Assembly: GCA_032191485.1 (NCBI GenBank)
Contig: JAVDOI010000008.1
Location: 15,331,674-15,395,673, forward strand
Source of the DNA: Leptoclinus maculatus
Lineage: Eukaryota; Chordata; Actinopteri; Perciformes; Stichaeidae
Reading direction: 5' to 3'
DNA: 64,000 nt
Position numbers and translations under genes: made by a program. Positions 50,793-64,000 of the stretch are shown one piece after another. A model generated the notes under the pieces. That model was given only the letters and a program-made list of their open reading frames with translations, was not told the DNA's origin and did no database searches. Position 1 is the first letter of the stretch. The number at the start of each line of letters is the position of its first letter.

Positions 50793-53700
50793 TAGACATA
50801 CACACTCGCACAAGAAAGCCAATAACTCCTCAGAAGATCCTGTAATCTTTGTAAAGTCTGTAACACTCAGTCAGCCTTCTTACGTCTGTTGACTTCCTCC
50901 GCCCGGGGAAATGCTCACATTTATCCGATGAAGCTTCAGTCAAGGACGGACGAACATTTTTGATCAGTTGCAGTGTTTGGAATAGGCTGCTTAGGTCCAA
51001 CGGTTATGAAATAACTTCCAGATTCTCCGCTGGTTGCCCCGCAACTGCTCCCAGCCAATTGTTCGACACATTTACCTCTCCTAAAATGGGGAATTCCCGT
51101 TTTAACACCTTTGTACGGACTAAATAGACAAGATATAACATGTTTAGTAGTGCTAGCAGTTTCCCCGTGTCCCCGTCTTTAAGCTAGGCTAAGCTAACTG
51201 ACTGCTGACTCTAGCTACATTTAAAGCTGAAAATGAGCCATAAATCTTTTGATTTCATTTTTTTTTATTAAACCTGCAGTCCCCTAAGCTGACTATTTTA
51301 TCCATGATGTTTCTGGAACATTTGCATAGCTAAATCGCCCGTGCTTGATGTACTTGTTATATACATACAGCCCTCAGCCCTCCCCAGGGTCATATAGCCT
51401 GATGTAGACATCTGCAGATGGGATCAGTGACAACATACAGCGACACATCTAAACATCCTCTTCCCTTTTTGTATGATACAAGAAGGTCATTAAGGACACT
51501 GATGCACCATCGCCCTTGTATGCTTTCTTGTTGTATACAGTACATGGCATTATGTCTGTGTTTTTTCATAATAATTCAACTATTTACCAGATGTCCCGAC
51601 ACACAGTGTTGAAGGACTTATCATATTATGCAGAAAGGATGTGCTCTCCTTATTTTTCATGATTATTGAAAAAAATTGATGCTCCAGAATATTCACTTTT
51701 ACTACAGTATGAATGTTGTTTTAATAATATTACTTTACTATTGCTTTGTCCTTAATTCAATTGTTTTATCTAATACCTTGTACGTCTGTGTGACATCAGT
51801 CCAGATAATGTGTCTCTGTCCTTTAGATCGAACACACAAGTTTTTCTCTGGTGAACAACTGATTCTCCCCGTTTGAACTCACGTCAACCGACTCAGAGCT
51901 ATTTAGCCGTTTTAGACACAGACAAGATTTTGTTTTTATTTTTATTTCATTCAACCTTTATTTGTCCAGGAATATTTCCCATTGAAATTCAAAATCATTT
52001 TTTTGAGGGACTCCTTGCCAAGATGGCAGCATAAAAAGTTTCATGTAAAAGAACAAACGGGGCTTAAAACAGCAACAACAAATAAGAAATTTCACGTTAA
52101 AGAAACGAACAACAGACATATCCTGTTTTTACAATCTTCCATATATATTAACATACGCGTACTGTCTGGCTCCATACCATCCCTCCCTCCGCTGTCTACA
52201 TACCCATCCTCTCTTCCGTTCACTATGAATGCACCAACGATACTGACACAACACATAAAACCATATGTTTCCCCCGGACAGGGGACATATACAGGGATCA
52301 ATTCAGCCATGTAAACGGGTAGGTAACATTTGCAGATATGTGAAAAATGTACATTTCCCACACACAGACACACGCACACTCTTCAGTCACGCCCCACCCA
52401 GGGTGTCTGCAGTTCCGGGCCATGGGGCAATTAGCAGTAATGGCAGGAAACTAGTTAGTGTTATCTGCTGCCATGGCGGCCTCCACTGGCACTGACGGAC
52501 ATTGGGCCGGTCACGTAGAGACACAGACAGTCAGGCAGAGAGACTAGGAGGGAGGAGGAGGAGGAGTTGGACGAGTCAAAGAGCCAAAGCCCCCAGACAA
52601 ATGTCCTGAGAGGACATCCATATTATTCACCTGCTGGGCGCCATCTTAAATAAAATAAACAAGAGACTTTAGAGAACCAGGAAATATGGTGTTTAGTCCC
52701 ATATTGTCTGTTGTGAGTATACAACTTAAAGGTTCTTTTTTTTGTTTCTTTCTTTCTGTTGTCATTTATTGATCAGAGATTCTCAAAAACACAAATACAA
52801 AACTATAACATACACACTAAGAAATCAATCAGCAATATATAAACCAGCAAAAATGATTCCTTGAATTAACATGTCATTTTATATATTTCGAGTAACAAGA
52901 TGACATAAGGTCTTATCTATGTGCCACTGCCTCGTCTGGGCTATGGCTCCTGGCTGCAGCTACAATGTCTTTCTATTGTTTCAGCAGTCCGTCTCTCTTC
53001 CTGTATGCATGACACTACACGCATGCCTATTGGGTGTCTGGGTGGGTGTGTTTTTGGGAGGGGACAACAGGGATGACGATATGAGTAGCACTGCAGACCT
53101 AAGAGGATGTGATCAGGGAGGCCCAAAAAAGACCAAACAAAATAAACAGCAGAAATCCCTGAATGATGCTCAGACACAACAACAGTCACGTAGGTTTGAC
53201 CAGCTTTCAGGTCACATCGACAGACTAGCAGGCGCACGTGGATGGTAGCTTTTATGGTCCGCTGTGATTGTATTTACACAGCATTTATATCAACATCCGG
53301 CAGGATTGTTGTTACACAGCAAGTCCAGTATTTCAAAGACTGATTAAATAATAGTCATAATATGGGATTGTCTTGGAGCTCAGAATCTGATGCTAAATAA
53401 CTATATATATCAAACTGGTTATTAATGTATTTTCAATGTGCCTGTGAGCGAACACTGAAATGCCTAAATGTCAAAGTGGAGCTTCTAGTCGTGCGACGAT
53501 GCAGTTGAAAACAGATGCAGTTGAAAATAATACCTACAGCCTTAGTTTTATAAGCAAACACCTGCATTGTCTGTAAAAAAGCTCAATATGTGGCTTCAAC
53601 CGGTTCAGTTACTCAAATAAAGTGGGTATATTTCTTTTTTGTCTTGAATCTATCGCTCTACAAGGGAACAGAAAAACAGACAAAGGCAGTTTTGTATTTA

Positions 53701-54087
53701 AAAGGTTATAAGATTGGAAGATGCCTACTTGATTTTTATAACTCAGACTGTTGAAGCCTCATATTAAAGGTGCTAAATACGAGATTGGGAGCATTTCGTT
53801 TGCCGCTCAACATGGCGACGCCTAAGCCAGTGGATCATAGCTAACAGTGCTAACAGTACAAAATACAGCAAACGTGCTGGCAGAGCTAACAGTGTGTACC
53901 TGAGTGGGAAGCTGAGGGTGAGTGCTCGGCTTCAACGATGATGACACATTCTGTTTTGGTTAAATAGAGCTGAGCTGTTTTATGTCATGCGTTACAGTAG
54001 CCTCAGTTTGTATGCCGCTCCTCACGAGCCTCTCTTCACACCAACCACGACCTACTGAACCGCTACGAAAGTATTTTATTGTGAGTT

Positions 54088-54120
<33 letters not shown>

Positions 54121-57100
54121 ATGTACTGTATGTGTTTATGTATGAAACCTTCCGTTTTCCCTTCATCAACTCTCCAAGGCAACAACTCAACAAATGAAAA
54201 GGTCTCAGTCAACACTAGAAGCTTAGATAAGGGCCGCTAACAAATAACTTACACTAATGTAGCATGGAGAGGCTACGTGCCAGTATACCCAACACTGTCA
54301 CTGAACCGTCACCACGTCCACTTCTTAAATGTAAATGTACAAATATCTGTTGTTGTTCTTTACGTTGCATCAACTTAAATGCATCCACTTTCCAACCAAA
54401 AATCCTGTACGCACCAGTTCCCTACTAGATAAAAGTTTATTCATAAAATGTATTTTGTTCCCTCATTCTCTCAACATCATCAGGCAACTGACTGAAAAGC
54501 ACAGCAGGCCGTTGTAATGATGTCTGCTAAATGAGACGCCGCATGTGTTTGGAAGAAAACATCCTTAACGGAAACTCTAGTAAAATATCAGCTGCTGGCA
54601 AACCGCTCGCAGCCGGCTGCGGTGTTTGACATGAATTCATTCAGCATGGATGCATGCAAAATAAACTATGATTCAAATAAACAGGGCTCCATTCTAGTAA
54701 ATATTGTTTGTATTACTTAGCTGGGATAGGGTCAACAGCTTCCCCTTCAGTTCAAAATGTCAATGGAAACGTTCCCCATTGTATAAGATGTATGTCATTT
54801 ATGTAATCCTTTGGTAACTTACTGATTCTAAATGGAAAACAAATCTAATTCGAAACCTGCCTGAGCAGGTTTATGGGTCTAAGTTCATCTGAGCAGCAAG
54901 TAAGAAGAGAAAGTTAGGGCCAAACCAGAAACTCATTTGACATGCTGCTTTGTTTGTCTACAAAAAAGACAATTGATTATTCTAAAGATGCTTGGTTTCT
55001 AGACAAGCTGACTGCACACCAGCCTACCATCTGTCTTCCTACTATTGTTGTTGCTGATTGTATTTTGAATTTCAGTGACATACAGTAACAATGACAGAGG
55101 CTGGCTTCAGATGACAGATTGATGATGGATTGAATGTGTGTGAGTGAGTACTTCATAATTTCTTCACTAAATATAGCACATTTTCCTTCAACTTGTCAAC
55201 AGATCTAAATTGCCGTCACACATTACACAATTAAAAAACGACTTGAAGATGAGAACTTAGTGGAAAACAGCTCTAGATTTAAGCACCAAACATTTATGTC
55301 AGACCCAGATTCTCAAACTTTGTCTCGCATCCTATTGCTGTGTGTTCATAAATGCCTCAGTACCATTTCGATCAGTTGTTCCTCTTGATGTAAAATGAAG
55401 TAATTCCTATTGTGCACTCTGTAGTGCTCAGTTCTCACACTCTGATTGTTGTTGCGAGGCTATAATTTAATCGGAGCGATGGAACATCTGCAGCTGGATC
55501 CGCCAGAGTCGGCTTAGATGTTCAGATGAAAGATCTGATGGCGACATCAGGATTGTTTAGACTGCCCAACTGTTTGATGAGGGACATGACTGAAAAATCC
55601 CTTTTTCCCCACTCTCGCCTCCTCATATCCTCCTCTTCTTCTTTCTGTGGGCATAGTGGGGTGCTGTGCCCCTGACTTTTGGCTTGCACAGCCATAGTTT
55701 ATCTTAATAAAGTTCATCCTGCCTGTGCACTGCAGTTGGGCCCTGACAAAAAATCCCAGATGCTAACCGAGCAGACGGACAGATGTTAGAAGGCTGTGTC
55801 TATCACCTGCCTGTGGCCTCTGCTGATCCACGATGAGTTTCCTGTATGGCACAAGAGGCCAGGAAGAGAGGAGCACAGAGCAGGAAGTAGACCGGGTCAC
55901 TCCCATTATTAGCTGAAGACGGTGCAGAGGTCTGGCTAAACGCTGGACCGGTCCGGTCCGGAATAGACACAACACAGCAAAAACACACTATGCACGCACA
56001 CATGGTGTACAGGAGGAGAACACACCTTAGTGTTTGTTTATTAGTTGTTTATGTGACAACAATGGTTGGCGTAAACAGAGGTTTAGATGACCTCAGGGCG
56101 TCCCTTTCACTGTCTTCTCTGTGTATAAATATACGCTGGATAAATATAGCCAGACGCTGCACTTCTGTCACTTTCACATGGTAACAATGGAGAATCTAGA
56201 GGAGAAGTGACGTTTTTCTTTTGTTTAGAGTCATCCGGTCTGACATTATTTTAGTAACAGTGATTATGTTACAGACGTGAGCACAAACCATGGCTCTGCG
56301 TGCGAGGAATAAGCAGCACTTGGATTAGTGTGATGTTAATTACAACTGCACTGTTGCGATTGTTTTTGCAAACTAAAAGATCCTGGTAGTTTACATGTTT
56401 GTCCTCTTAAATAAATGTAAAGTCATTTTATAATTTTGTATACATATTAAAGGTAAGATGATATACCAGTTGTCGTATAATTACTAAATACTCAGTATAT
56501 GTTAACAGAGCAGAGTGATAAATAGAGGGCTGCAACAAAGTGGGACTAAAGTAATCATGAAAATGATTCTGACATCCTTAAACGTTTATTCAAATCAGTG
56601 TAAAGTTATGTGTCCATTCATTTATCTTGAAACAGAGACACAATGAATACAAACGCAGTTATATTAGTTACTGTAAAGGGAAATGTGTGACCTAATATCA
56701 TTTTGAGTTTGTCCAAAACAACTGCCCAACAAACGTGAGAGTGGAAAGAAGATTTTCACAGTCTGAGTCAATCTAATGTTTTGAGTTTCACCTTTTTGAG
56801 TTTGACTTTTAACTGATCAAATCAGTATTTTTTAATTTTACAGATTTACAGATGATCATAACTTCACCTTGGAGATTGCTGGAGCTTGACTGAAGGGTGT
56901 GGAAGCAAAATAATCAAAGAAATGAATACTCCTGTCTCAAATATTGAACACTTTGGTAGTTTAGGCTGTTATTTGCTCTAATCTTCTCCAATAATCGCCC
57001 TGAACAAGCTTTCAAAGGCAACACTGCAGCATGAAGCAACTTTGAAAGTCGCTGCTCACTTTTAATGAGTCCGATTGAACCTTTTAATTCCAAATCCACA

Positions 57101-58085
57101 TCTATCCTTTTTAATGATTAATGATATCAAACTGTTCAGAGCTCATTTCAGTGAGCTAATCTTGTGAAGAGAACACACACACACGGTGGTGATGGTGCTG
57201 CTCTTTAGTTGACATCAAACATACTTTCCGCTGGGTGGAGAGGACGTGTCTGGCAGTGGCATTACGCACAAACCATTCTGGTGTCACGTGTGCAAGCTAA
57301 GCACTGATTATTATCTTTTTGAGTTCTTCCTGCATCTTGATGTTACAGTAATACTGTAGAGTGACGACATGGTTGCACTGTATTGGGAACGATGGTATGA
57401 TTGCTCCTAATTTTGATTTATTTTCTACATTATTAATACTTTAGTTTTTAACTTTGACGGGAAATATTTCATATCCTGTCAGCCGTAGGAATTTTATTCC
57501 TTTTTATTATTTAAGTTGTTATAAAGTAGAGACATGGAAGCTCTAGCAATTTTTGAATAATTGAGATATACTTTCTGCAGAAGGGTTTGCACAAGTGAAG
57601 GTTAATCCTTGTTTCCAGACTCGTATTTTCTTCTGAATCTAGGACTGGGACTGTGAATCTGCATCCGTCCGTTTGTCAAGCACAATATTGCAAACACCAC
57701 TGATCAGAGCTCAGTCAAACTCAAAGGAACAATACGTCTGTGTTCAGTACAAGAATATCCTGATATCCTAACATGATATCCAAAAGTGGACAAACAACTA
57801 TGTGTGTAATGTTTTGCCTTAGACAACACAGTTTACTGAGGTTAAAGTTACATAAACCAATAAGCCAAGCTTATCATAGCCAGGATACTTGAAGACATGC
57901 ACACATGCACACACGCAGGTCTGTTTTATCCAGAGAGTGAGGGTGTGTTTTCTCCAGTCACGAGAGTCTGTCTCTGTCTCTCTCGCTCTTCCTGCCTGTC
58001 TCGTCCTCGTGTCTTCAGCTGTCACATCATTGTCTGTGTGTTACATGTAGCTGTTTGTGTATACATTATTGTGTCTGTATCAATT

Positions 58086-58088
<3 letters not shown>

Positions 58089-58116
<28 letters not shown>
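58089..58116. repeat. (TA)n microsatellite
   Basis: A TA run of about 28 bp. Confidence 0.93.
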
Positions 58117-58119
<3 letters not shown>

Positions 58120-58897
58120 ACTGAAAAAATGGCTTATGTAAATGTATTATATTTTTTACTACATACAATGTATTTTGTATATTGCATAGCAACATAAGAG
58201 TTTTTATGATACAGTAGAAGCTATGCTCCAATGCATCCATGTGGTTTTCTGACGCCGGATCATTGGGAAGAATAATATGTTACCGAAAACTGCACTAACA
58301 AACTATCATTAATGTTTTTTTATTATTAAGGTTAGGTGTGGGTTTACAGGTTTAAATCATTGTTAAAGATTATCGGTTAATGCACCTCTAAAGAGGGTTC
58401 CTCCACAGGATGTGCTTCAGCATAATTTTATAGGTACACAACCATTTTAGCTGATGCAGCTCTCTACACCAAAACAGCTCGAGCTTCACTCACGTTTTAC
58501 AGACTTAACTGCAACGGAAGCATCTTTATTGTCCTTAAGTTGACAGTTTTGTGTAATCACGTGTTTCAAGTACGTGACCGTATTTTTCCTGATCTCTGTC
58601 AAAACGCATAAGCAAGCACCTAAACAGATCCAGTTTAGGTGTTAACGAAGGACTATAACTGTAACGAGCTGCTTTCACTGTGTGGGTGGAGAAGACAAGG
58701 TACTCTATCTGTCCACACTGGTTCCGTTTCAAAGCTTATTTTGAAAGTTTTAAATTGAATGTGTAGATGTATATATTGACCAAAACACTTGAATTAAAGA
58801 ATAAGATGGAGCAGGCCAGAATGATGCTCATAATGACTCCAACATGTCCTCAAAACATATAGTCTCTGAGTGACTACATAATGTTTGAGTATCGATT

Positions 58898-58923
58898 TGT
58901 TGTTGTTGTTGTTGTTGTTGTTG
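58898..58923. repeat. (TTG)n microsatellite
   Basis: About eight TTG units. Confidence 0.93.
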
Positions 58924-60420
58924 AGGAGCCTTGGGCCTGCAGTAACACAATGTGGACAGCAGAATCAAATAAAACATTTACGATAGTCAACAAGAAGTGC
59001 TCAAAAGAATGTGATGTAGGGCAGCTGTGTGTGTGCCCGCCCTCGTTAACAGCCCTCATTATGAGCACACTCCGACCTAATGAGCCATAATAGCGCTTCC
59101 TGATAATCAACCTGATAGGTGGCCCCTTCGGACTCTCTGCCCGTTTCATTGGCTGGTCGGACGGCGGCGTAGAGACACTGATAGGCTATCACAGGGGAGG
59201 TGGGAGGGGCTGGCTGGCTGTTGGCCAATAGAAGTGATAGGACCCAGAGGAACGCAACTTGACTGGCAACAGGCACTAACGCCACACGATGAAAGAGTAG
59301 TGACGTACAGTAAGCTGTGGGATTGGGTGTTTCAGTTTAGGATACTCATTTAGCTGACCCCTTAATCCCTTTCACGTAAAGCACGAAGCATCACCTTTTG
59401 CCAAGTGATCAAAACTGATGTTCAGAGTTTTGTGATCAACCCAATGCATGATCCCTCCCCCCCAGATGTTCCTGTAAAGATCCCGTGGGCTCACAGCAGG
59501 CATTTTGACATGTCACAGTAGAAAAGAACAGGTGTAAAGAATGATGGCTGAACTTCATTTAGCTGCTTCCGTTTTCAGGCTCCTGGTATTGGTCATGCTG
59601 GCTCATAGTCACACTGTCATGGCTTACTGGGAAACTTGAATAGAGCGGAGCCATTGTTAATGTTATAAGTAAGACTAGTGTTTTTCCTATTAAGTCAAAA
59701 TGTCTGCTGTTTAAAATAAATTTGATTTAAAGTTATAAAGCCTGATGATGAAAAATAACATTTACCCTTTCGTGCTAATTCAAAAGCCACCGTCAACACA
59801 CCACTGACTTTAATCAAAATGTTACTTTTAAGTCTGCTTTGATGTGACTTTGACTTGACTACATGGATTAGATGATTAAATGTTCTAGGCCTAGTTCACG
59901 ATCAACACCCTCAAATACAGTTTATTTTGCAATCAAGCTGTTAAGTTAAGTTAAGAAAATGTTTTCTTTGCAGTAGAATGGGTGTCATTGAGGTCGTTGA
60001 TTTCAGCATCCTAAAGGACGTATGTTTTCAGGAAATGTGAACGGTGGAAGTGTTCGGCACACTGGGTGAACAGTTTGTTCCGTGTGCTTGAGAAGTATGT
60101 GGCCCTTTTTTGAACGATGGAATGATACAAATATCTTTTCCCCATCTCTTCTTCCCCTGAGGGGGCTTTCATCCGGTGGCCTGGAGGAAGAGAGAGGGAA
60201 CAGGGTGGAGTGAGAGAAGGCGAGAGACAGAGAGAGAGGAGAGGTAAAAAAAACTAGAAAAAAAGGGACAGACAAAGGACAGGTATAGGGACAATTGTTA
60301 GACAAGGAAAAGAGAGAAATAGATTGGAATGAGAGGGGCACGGACATCATTCAGTCATCTCCTCCCATTTCTCCAACAGTAACTTGGTTGGGGTTAAAGG
60401 AGGATGAGAGAGCAATGCTT

Positions 60421-60444
60421 TCTCTCTCTTTCTCTCCCTCTCTC

Positions 60445-60478
<34 letters not shown>

Positions 60479-60479
60479 C
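60421..60479. repeat. (TC)n tract upstream of the NCAM-family gene
   Basis: A polypyrimidine TC tract of about 59 bp with a few CCC interruptions, ending about 45 bp before the putative TATA box. Such CT tracts near promoters can form non-B DNA. Confidence 0.9.
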
Positions 60480-60522
60480 CCCACCCCTATCTCGTTTCCT
60501 CTCTCCTCTGTTCTTGTGCTCC

Positions 60523-60529
60523 TATATAA
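60523..60529 (+). promoter_or_regulatory. putative TATA box of the NCAM-family gene
   Basis: TATATAA lies 252 bp before the start codon, just after the TC tract. A start site near 60,553 would leave an uninterrupted leader of about 230 nt. The upstream ATGs in that interval make this placement uncertain. Confidence 0.4.
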
Positions 60530-60780
60530 CCTCTGACACGGACCCTCTCCGTGAGCATGCTCATGTTAGGTGGTTAGGAAATAACAGGTGTCTGCTTGTC
60601 AGTGTGATATAGAGTCACATATACTGAAGGTGTGAGGTTCATTTTTTAAAAAACTTTATCAGAAAAGTATTTGGGCATTCTGTCCAGCTGTGCTGACTGG
60701 AAAACCTTCAGACTCAACAGACAAACAGCACAGTTTTGATCTCAAGTCATACAAGATTGGTAATCAGCAGCCGGGTGAAC

Positions 60781-62445
60781 ATGACGAAACAATCAGCTGT
60801 CATCCTAAAGATGGCCTTGATGCTGCTGCTGCACGGCACAGGTAAGATCTGTTGACTTTATTAAGATTTCTACAAGAAAAATGACATGTTTTAATACACA
60901 CTGCATGGCTAGAATATGGAGACTTAGAGCAAAAGTAGGTTTGTGTTGGTGATTTAAAATAACATGGCTACGTGTGTTATTTCAGCCCATTCTTTATGTT
61001 TAAAAAGGACAAATAATTATATTTGCTGCCAGTGAATTTGTATTTTTGTTGTTCATTTATTTCTGCCAAAGCAAGTTTAGTAATCATAAGAATTTACAAT
61101 GTGGACGTTAAATCAAACTGTTTGGTCATCAGCTCAATGTTTGATCTCCTGCAGAGCATTAATCGGGAACACATGTTTGATAACTATTAGGTTCTAAATG
61201 CTTTTTTGGAAAAAGCAGAAACAGGTGCAAAAGAAAAACAAAACTCTTCTCCTCCTCTAGATGCAAAGATGGACATCATTACCACTAAGCAAGAGATTGA
61301 GGTGGGAGAAGAGGTCTTAATGTTGTGTAAAGGTGAGTCATTTCAATTTCATTTGACTAATGAAACTCGTCCATGTGAATGACATTTTTCAGTTTGAAAA
61401 GTTCTTCTAGATGTTTCAAAGTAAGCATGTTAAAGCATTTATTTTCACTCTGTCTCTTCCTACTTCGTTGCTCCTCTCCTGTCCTAGCTGGGGGAGAGGG
61501 AACTATAACGTGGAAGAAGGACGGGAATGACATTGACGATGAAGACAGGGTGTCAATTTTGGATGAGTCTTCTTCTAAATTGTTAATTAAGAAGGCTACG
61601 ATGCAGGATGCGGGCAGATATACCTGTCTGTGTGATTTCGACAACGGAGACAAAGATGATGCTTTAACACAGCTGTATGTTTATGGTACGTAACAGATGG
61701 CAGTTGTTGCTGAACCTGTCTACTGTAACTAATCTTTTATTTAGCTATAACATTCTCTTCTTTTGTCAGAGGGTCCATCATTTGGGAGCACCAAAACCTA
61801 CCATGAGTTTCTGAACGGCATAGATGGATTGGTGCCATGTCTGGTGACCGGCCAGCCAGCCGTAGATGTTCACTGGCTCAGAGACAGAGAAGAAATCTCC
61901 TCTGATGGTAGGACCAGCACCCTGGGCATGGAGGTCTCCTGATGTTTGAAGGGTTATTTCGTAGTTTACAAAAAAGCTTTGCACATTTTGCCTCTGCCTT
62001 TACCATGTTTCTAATCTTTCCATCACTCTGTCTGTCTCTGCATTTCTGTCCTGCCATCTCTGACACTTCAGCTGGACGGCGTGTGCGTCGGCTGTCTGAT
62101 AACTCAGTCCTCATTGAAAAGGTGAAGCGAGAGGATGCTGGGACGTACGTGTGTGAGGCTCAGATCAGAGGAAGGTCCATCAAACAACAACTCTCCATCT
62201 CTGTTGTTGTCAATGGTCGGTTTCTTTTGAGTCATAATGATGCCATAATAAAACTGAAGTGTTAACAATGCATGATTTGGAATAAAAAATGTGATTCCCT
62301 CCTGCAGCTCCTCCTTCTGTGCATCTGAGAGAAGTGGTGAAAAAAGTGATTGCCGGACCAGAAACCAACGTTTCCCTGGTGTGTTCGGTGGACGGCCAAC
62401 CAAAACCCAACATCACCTGGATCATGTAAGTCCTGACTTTGGGAG

Positions 62446-62479
<34 letters not shown>

Positions 62480-62482
62480 ATG

Positions 62483-62533
<51 letters not shown>

Positions 62534-63143
62534 GTGTGTGTGGTCTCTGGCAATATCAAATATCTGCACAACATGCCCCAGTGTTTTGAATCCATATGAA
62601 TAACAAATCCCTGTAGCATTACTCATTGTGTGTTCTGCTCTGCTTGTCCTCCTCCCAGGCCGGCGACGTTTGACTCTTCACATCATCAGTTTAACTCAGA
62701 CCGCAGCGAGTTGACTATCAGGTCTGTTACCAGGGCCGACTACGGAGAGTACATCTGCACCGCCACCAACAAGATAGCTGAGAGCAGTGCCACCATTATG
62801 CTTCATGTTTATGGTAAGTTCAATTTTGTATGATATTTTTCCACCCCTCTGATAACTTCATTAGATCACCAAAACACAACAAACAACAACGACATACAAT
62901 AAAAAGGAACTTCTAATCACTACATGAACCTGCTATTGGGGACATGTTTACTGTATCCTGTTGTGCTATGATGACACATGAGATGTTTCATTTCAGAGGC
63001 CCCAGAGGTGTTTGTGTCAGCAGAGCAGCAGAGTGTATCAGTGGGCGAGAGAGTGTCTGTGTCCTGTAACGTCTCTGGCCATCCTCAGCCTGAGCTACAC
63101 TGGCTCAACAAGCACAACGGACGCACACCGGTAAGAGTTTATG

Positions 63144-63207
<64 letters not shown>

Positions 63208-63859
63208 AACATCAGCTGCAAGTCTCAATCAATCTGACATTTGTAGCCAGTATTTTTCAGCCCCTACAGCTCTGACAGTCCAGTCTAGTTAACTCCATGT
63301 TACTGTTGCTGCGTGTTGACTTTCAACACTGTTCAGCTACTCCAACAATGTTATATTTGAGCATTTACAGACTTAAGATTGGTCCAATATACGATTGGAC
63401 ATTTCCTTTTGTGCCTCCCTCTGTCAGGACTCTACCTCTGGACTTGTCCGTGTTGTTGATGGTGCGTTGGTGATTAATGAGGTAGTGCCCTCTGATGGTG
63501 GAATATATTCCTGCATTGCTGTCAGCACCTCTGGAAACGCATCGAGAGACGTTGCAATACACAGTAAGAGTTTATGTCTGTCTTTGCCTTTGAGACAAAA
63601 GTTGAGTGGAGGAAAAGTAGATTTAATCTTTACTTATAACCATGACACTTACACGTTTCTATCTTTCTCTGACCTGCCTCCTTACACACAGCCCAGCCTG
63701 GTCCGTCTCACTACCTGTCAGTCTCACCTGGACTAACCTCAGTCCTCTTCTCCCTCAAAACCCCACCCATCAGTGGAGGAACACCGATCACAAGCTTCGT
63801 CCTGCAGTGGAGGCAAAGTGCAGCGGAGCAGTGGAAGGAGATCACAGTCCCAGCTTCAG
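60781..63859 (+). CDS. NCAM-family cell adhesion molecule, 5' part
   Basis: Cell-surface immunoglobulin-superfamily adhesion protein, cut by the window end. Exons: 60,781-60,841; 61,261-61,332; 61,488-61,685; 61,770-61,907; 62,072-62,215; 62,308-62,425; 62,659-62,813; 62,997-63,130; 63,428-63,563; 63,692-63,859; the last donor gtaaaa continues the gene beyond 64,000. All junctions are in phase. About 441 residues are visible: signal peptide (MTKQSAVILKMALMLLLHGT), then four Ig domains at about 22-111, 111-205, 205-296 and 296-386, each split over two exons. Each has the Cys...Trp...DxGxYxC pattern (ITWKK/DAGRYTC, VHWLRD/DAGTYVC, NITWIM/DYGEYIC, LHWLNK/DGGIYSC). A fibronectin III domain follows (SHYLSVSPGLTSVLFSL ... 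FVLQWRQSA). The two-exons-per-Ig layout and the Ig-to-FN3 order fit NCAM, but NCAM1 and NCAM2 have five Ig domains. An NCAM-like fish paralogue such as ncam3 is possible; I leave the symbol blank. Confidence 0.85.
62447..62542. repeat. imperfect (TG)n microsatellite in an NCAM-family intron
   Basis: A TG run of about 96 bp with CG interruptions, starting about 20 bp after the 62,426 donor. Confidence 0.93.
63146..63202. repeat. (CA)n microsatellite in an NCAM-family intron
   Basis: A CA run of about 57 bp starting 15 bp after the 63,131 donor, in the intron that splits the fourth Ig domain. CA repeats directly after a donor are known as hnRNP L sites that can alter splicing. Confidence 0.93.
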
Positions 63860-64000
63860 GTAAAACATCTGTTTTTCAAAGGGGCTTTTATAGTTGTGTA
63901 TCATGACTCTCAGGAGAAAATCAGATCAGTGAGTGAATCATTTATACTTTAAACTGCTGATACCATCACCTCACATTTAATCATGCACATTAGCTGATCT

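Larger units (their letters stand above)
46460..60520. other. gene-poor intergenic region
   Basis: Fourteen kilobases between the SULT2 and NCAM-family genes without a recognised intact gene. It contains piggyBac relic copy 2 (47.64-48.00 kb), a GC-rich coding-like island at 50.67-50.79 kb, a fish-repeat-like CTAGGCTAAGCTAAC patch near 51,185, TA and TTG microsatellites at 58.1 and 58.9 kb, a GC-rich CCAAT-containing block at 59.03-59.28 kb and a TC tract at 60.42-60.48 kb. The rest is AT-rich with no visible structure. Confidence 0.5.

Noticed and set aside
54609..54620. 12-bp palindrome GCAGCCGGCTGC
   Set aside because: Short palindromes of this size are expected in 64 kb, and nothing nearby supports a function.
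59046..59285. Minus-strand 79-codon frame with a signal-peptide-like start
   Set aside because: No similarity recognised, and it overlaps a CCAAT-rich block. A hydrophobic start alone is weak evidence.

Overview
The window looks like vertebrate, almost certainly teleost fish, genomic DNA. Genes are split into short exons with canonical GT...AG introns. Long CA/TG microsatellites and a 166-bp GATA array lie between and inside genes, and there are relics of fish-type DNA transposons. Every protein-coding gene recognised lies on the + strand. The species cannot be named from the sequence; a percomorph-like fish is a guess.

Layout: 1-13.9 kb is gene-poor and microsatellite-rich, with one unexplained pair of exon-like blocks near 7 kb. 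A compact promoter (CRE, E-box, TATA box) at 13.94-14.05 kb starts gapdhs (GAPDH-2). Its untranslated first exon is followed by a 6.9 kb intron and ten coding exons (20,966-24,435) encoding 335 aa. At 27.95-29.61 kb is a secreted tandem C-type-lectin-domain gene whose reading frame carries a stop and appears to have lost the middle of two domains. At 31.15-36.60 kb is tmem147, an ER multipass subunit of the translocon-associated BOS complex (225 aa). Its second intron is filled by a 2.3 kb element with perfect 14-bp terminal inverted repeats. At 37.4-38.55 kb is a decayed piggyBac transposase, and a shorter second copy lies at 47.64-48.00 kb. At 40.07-46.46 kb is a cytosolic SULT2-family sulfotransferase gene with two different coding first exons that both join the same exon 2. 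46.5-60.5 kb is gene-poor. From 60.78 kb to the window end runs the 5' part of an NCAM-family cell-adhesion gene (signal peptide, four Ig domains, start of a fibronectin III domain).

The genes do not form one pathway. Neighbouring GAPDHS and TMEM147 is also the arrangement on human 19q13.12 as I recall it, so this looks like an ancient syntenic block in which the fish has a lectin gene between the two. Exon boundaries below were set by hand from splice sites, codon phase and protein similarity. The summed coding lengths (1008, 678 and 864/867 nt) are all exact multiples of three.
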